Shown here piece by piece: positions 61,564 through 64,000 of a DNA stretch of 64,000 nt. Where the stretch lies: positions 26,130,196 through 26,194,195 of the forward strand of contig NC_054873.1 in NCBI RefSeq assembly GCF_018320785.1. Direction: 5' to 3'. The notes under the pieces are model-generated. The model was not told the origin of the DNA. It saw only the letters and a program-made list of their open reading frames with translations, and did no database searches. Origin of the DNA: Cheilinus undulatus. Lineage: Eukaryota; Chordata; Actinopteri; Labriformes; Labridae. The position numbers were made by a program, and so were the translations under genes. How positions within the stretch are numbered: position 1 is the first letter of the stretch; every line of letters starts with the position of its first letter.

Positions 61564-64000
61564 GTATTTTTCAAATAATTTTAAACTGAATGGTCATAGC
61601 CAGCATATTTCTGACACTTTTTATTGTTTAAAAATCCACTGACAAATATAAAAGGTGACTAATAGCACTGATTTGTGAAATAATTAACACAATAAAAAAT
61701 GGAGATACAAGATTTTAGACCCACGCCAGCAATATGCAAAAAGTCTTGTGTCCAAAATGTCTGTATAAATGAAAAATTACTGGAAAATCATGGTTATTTG
61801 AACTTAACAATGTTTCGCTTTGTGACTTATTTTGTCATAGGGTCATAAGGAGTTTGCTAGCAGCACAGCTGTGAAGAAGCTCCTCTTACATTGAGCCAAA
61901 TGGCTCTTTCAGATCAGTGTATCTGCGTGTTTAGACAGCATTAGGGTGCTGTGCAAATAAAAAGATTTTTCTATTTAGATATGGCATAGATACTTTAATC
62001 AGAGGAGAAAATGTAACCATATTTAGAGGAGCACAGTTAAAACTGCTAATGGTCTATAGGCCTTGCTTGTCTTCTTGCTTGTCAACAGTCAAACTTACTC
62101 CTTACACTCATACAGTTGGATGTGTTTCAGCTTTAATGTGTTGCCTAAGAACATTTGGACAGGTGCGCTGTAAAAGCTGGGGATTGAGTCACTGATCTTC
62201 CAATTAGTGAATGAACATCTCCCCTCTGAGCCCTTGTTGCCCTTGTTTCTTCATGCACAGTGTGATTACTGAAGACTGAAGTAAGAGGAGGCATATAGTG
62301 TGCAGACACGGAGAAACACACAAACGTGCTCGCACTGTTCAATAAATCACTGACTCATGCATAAGTGATGGCTCTTCTGATGTCCATATAACTCCCCTTT
62401 TATTGTTGATTGGTCATGTTCTCTTCATTACAATTTCAGTCACACATGCCAACACTAACACCGAGCAAATATGAGTGATACACATTATTATTTGCATGTA
62501 AACAAACATGTGCACAAATAAACACAAACTACACAACCATTCTGTTCTAGCTTCAGTTTAATCCTTTTAGAGCGCATCACTCTAGGCTTTTTTATATTTC
62601 ATTCAGAGCTCAGTTGATGAGCTGTTTTGACAACATGTCAGAATCTCATTAGACTAATAATGTAGAAGATTAGTAAGCGCACTCATATACATAAACTGCT
62701 GTGTGCAGATACAGCAGGCATGTACAAAGGCACCTGTGCTGAGATATATATACCCAACAACACGCACACACATGCACACATAAAGTAGCTGCGTGTAGTA
62801 CTTCCTGCAGGTTTTATGGTTTTAGGATGGCAGTTGACTTAAATGTCAGGGAAGGTCATGCTGCAAAATGTAGCTGCATTGCTCCATTACCTGCCAGTGA
62901 ACAATGACTACAGCTAGCTAAGAGGCCTGTCTGCAGGGACACTGAGAGTTTACTCTGTTAGTGAAAGCTGCTCCCTTCCTGCGAGAGACAGGGAAGGGAG
63001 ATGTGTTGTCAGAATGGGTTGAATATGAGAGACAAGTAGAAAAAAAATGAAACGAGAGGAGGAAAAATTGGTGCAGTGCTCTGTGTTTTCTGCTTGGAAT
63101 GCAAGTCACACAGTAGCAGGCAGACACACCGCGACACATACACACGTGTGTAGGAGTGGAGGGAAGGAACGATGCATGCTATGTTTAAAACATTAAAGTT
63201 ATGTAGTCCTTGCTTAGACATTAAATAACTTGTTATGTCATTAAGAAGCAACAGACTGACTAGCTGGAGAGAGGAGTTTGGAGAGGCTTGCTTGAGATCA
63301 GAAGGCAGGTCACAGTTTAGGTCTCACAAACAGAGCTGCCCCAAGGAAAAGACAGGTAAGAGCAGCATCAACAAAGGGCAACGAGAATAAGCAGCATGAA
63401 AACAGGGAGTAATTATACATGATGAAGGACGAGAGACAAGAGATGTGTTAACAGCGGCTGCCCCAGGAAGAAGGAGGGAGAGAAGCAGGCTGAGGTCAGC
63501 ATACACTGAGCTCTGCCTAAATAGCCACGAGGGGTGCCTCTGAATGCATATAAGATGGAGAAAAAAGAGAAGAAGAAAGTGATGAGAAGAATAGAGAGGG
63601 AAAGTAAGAAAGGATGGGAATAAAACAGAGAAAGAGAGAAAAGGGAGGGTGAGAAAAAGAGAATACAGGAAGACGTTGCAGAGATTAGGGATTTAAGGAC
63701 TGATAGGAGGATGCTTTGTGCAGCCACAGAGGAGTAAAGGAGAAGGAGGTTTTATGCTAAACTATGCAAATTATCCAGCTCTGTGACAAGAGCTACAGGA
63801 GCTGGGAAGACACACAAGAACACACCAGTGGAAGTTGATTCTAAGAAATAAGTACAAACACACAATGACACCAGGCACTACATGTCACTGGAAGTCAACA
63901 TTTGCATATTTGGTCGGTGAAGGTTTATGGAGGATGAATAGAGGAGGGGAGATGAGGACATAATGGATGTTGACAGAAGATGATGATGATGGTAGAATGT

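Overview
The window is nuclear DNA from a teleost fish; nothing in it is bacterial or viral. The evidence is three spliced protein-coding genes with GT-AG introns, many small introns, and a dense load of Tc1/mariner, piggyBac, hAT-like and Harbinger-like elements and SINE-type repeats of the kind common in ray-finned fish. I cannot name the species. All three host genes are on the minus strand, so they read right to left.

Layout, left to right. (1) 317-8441: the first two coding exons of a DENND5-type gene (closest to dennd5b), separated by a 7.9-kb intron; the rest of the gene lies off the left edge. (2) 8.7-14.3 kb: intergenic DNA with a hAT-type MITE carrying a perfect 8-bp target duplication and a decayed Tc1/mariner element, followed by the probable armc10 3' UTR. 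(3) 14294-16657: a complete six-exon armc10-like gene (346 codons). (4) 17-28.3 kb: a transposon-rich intergenic block. It holds a tRNA-like SINE repeat, a 5S rRNA-derived fragment, a LINE reverse-transcriptase scrap, a Tc1 fragment, a two-exon piggyBac transposase gene with an in-frame central deletion, a MITE, and a mariner-type element with another repeat inserted in it. (5) 31575-56956: nine coding exons of grm3, a group II metabotropic glutamate receptor, open and in phase to the canonical PDZ-binding C-terminus. Its first coding exon or exons lie beyond base 64000. (6) The grm3 introns, and the upstream intron from 56957 to 64000, carry several more transposons, a long purine-biased stretch and a long foldback.

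The three host genes have unrelated jobs: Rab regulation, mitochondrial outer-membrane armadillo protein, and glutamate signalling. I see no sign that they form a functional cluster. I found no convincing undescribed system. The most informative unusual points are the open but centrally deleted piggyBac gene, the 14-glycine insertion in the grm3 ligand-binding domain, the split of the grm3 seven-helix region over several exons, two equal-length 554-bp copies of one MITE in introns of two different genes, and a 5S rRNA-derived fragment.
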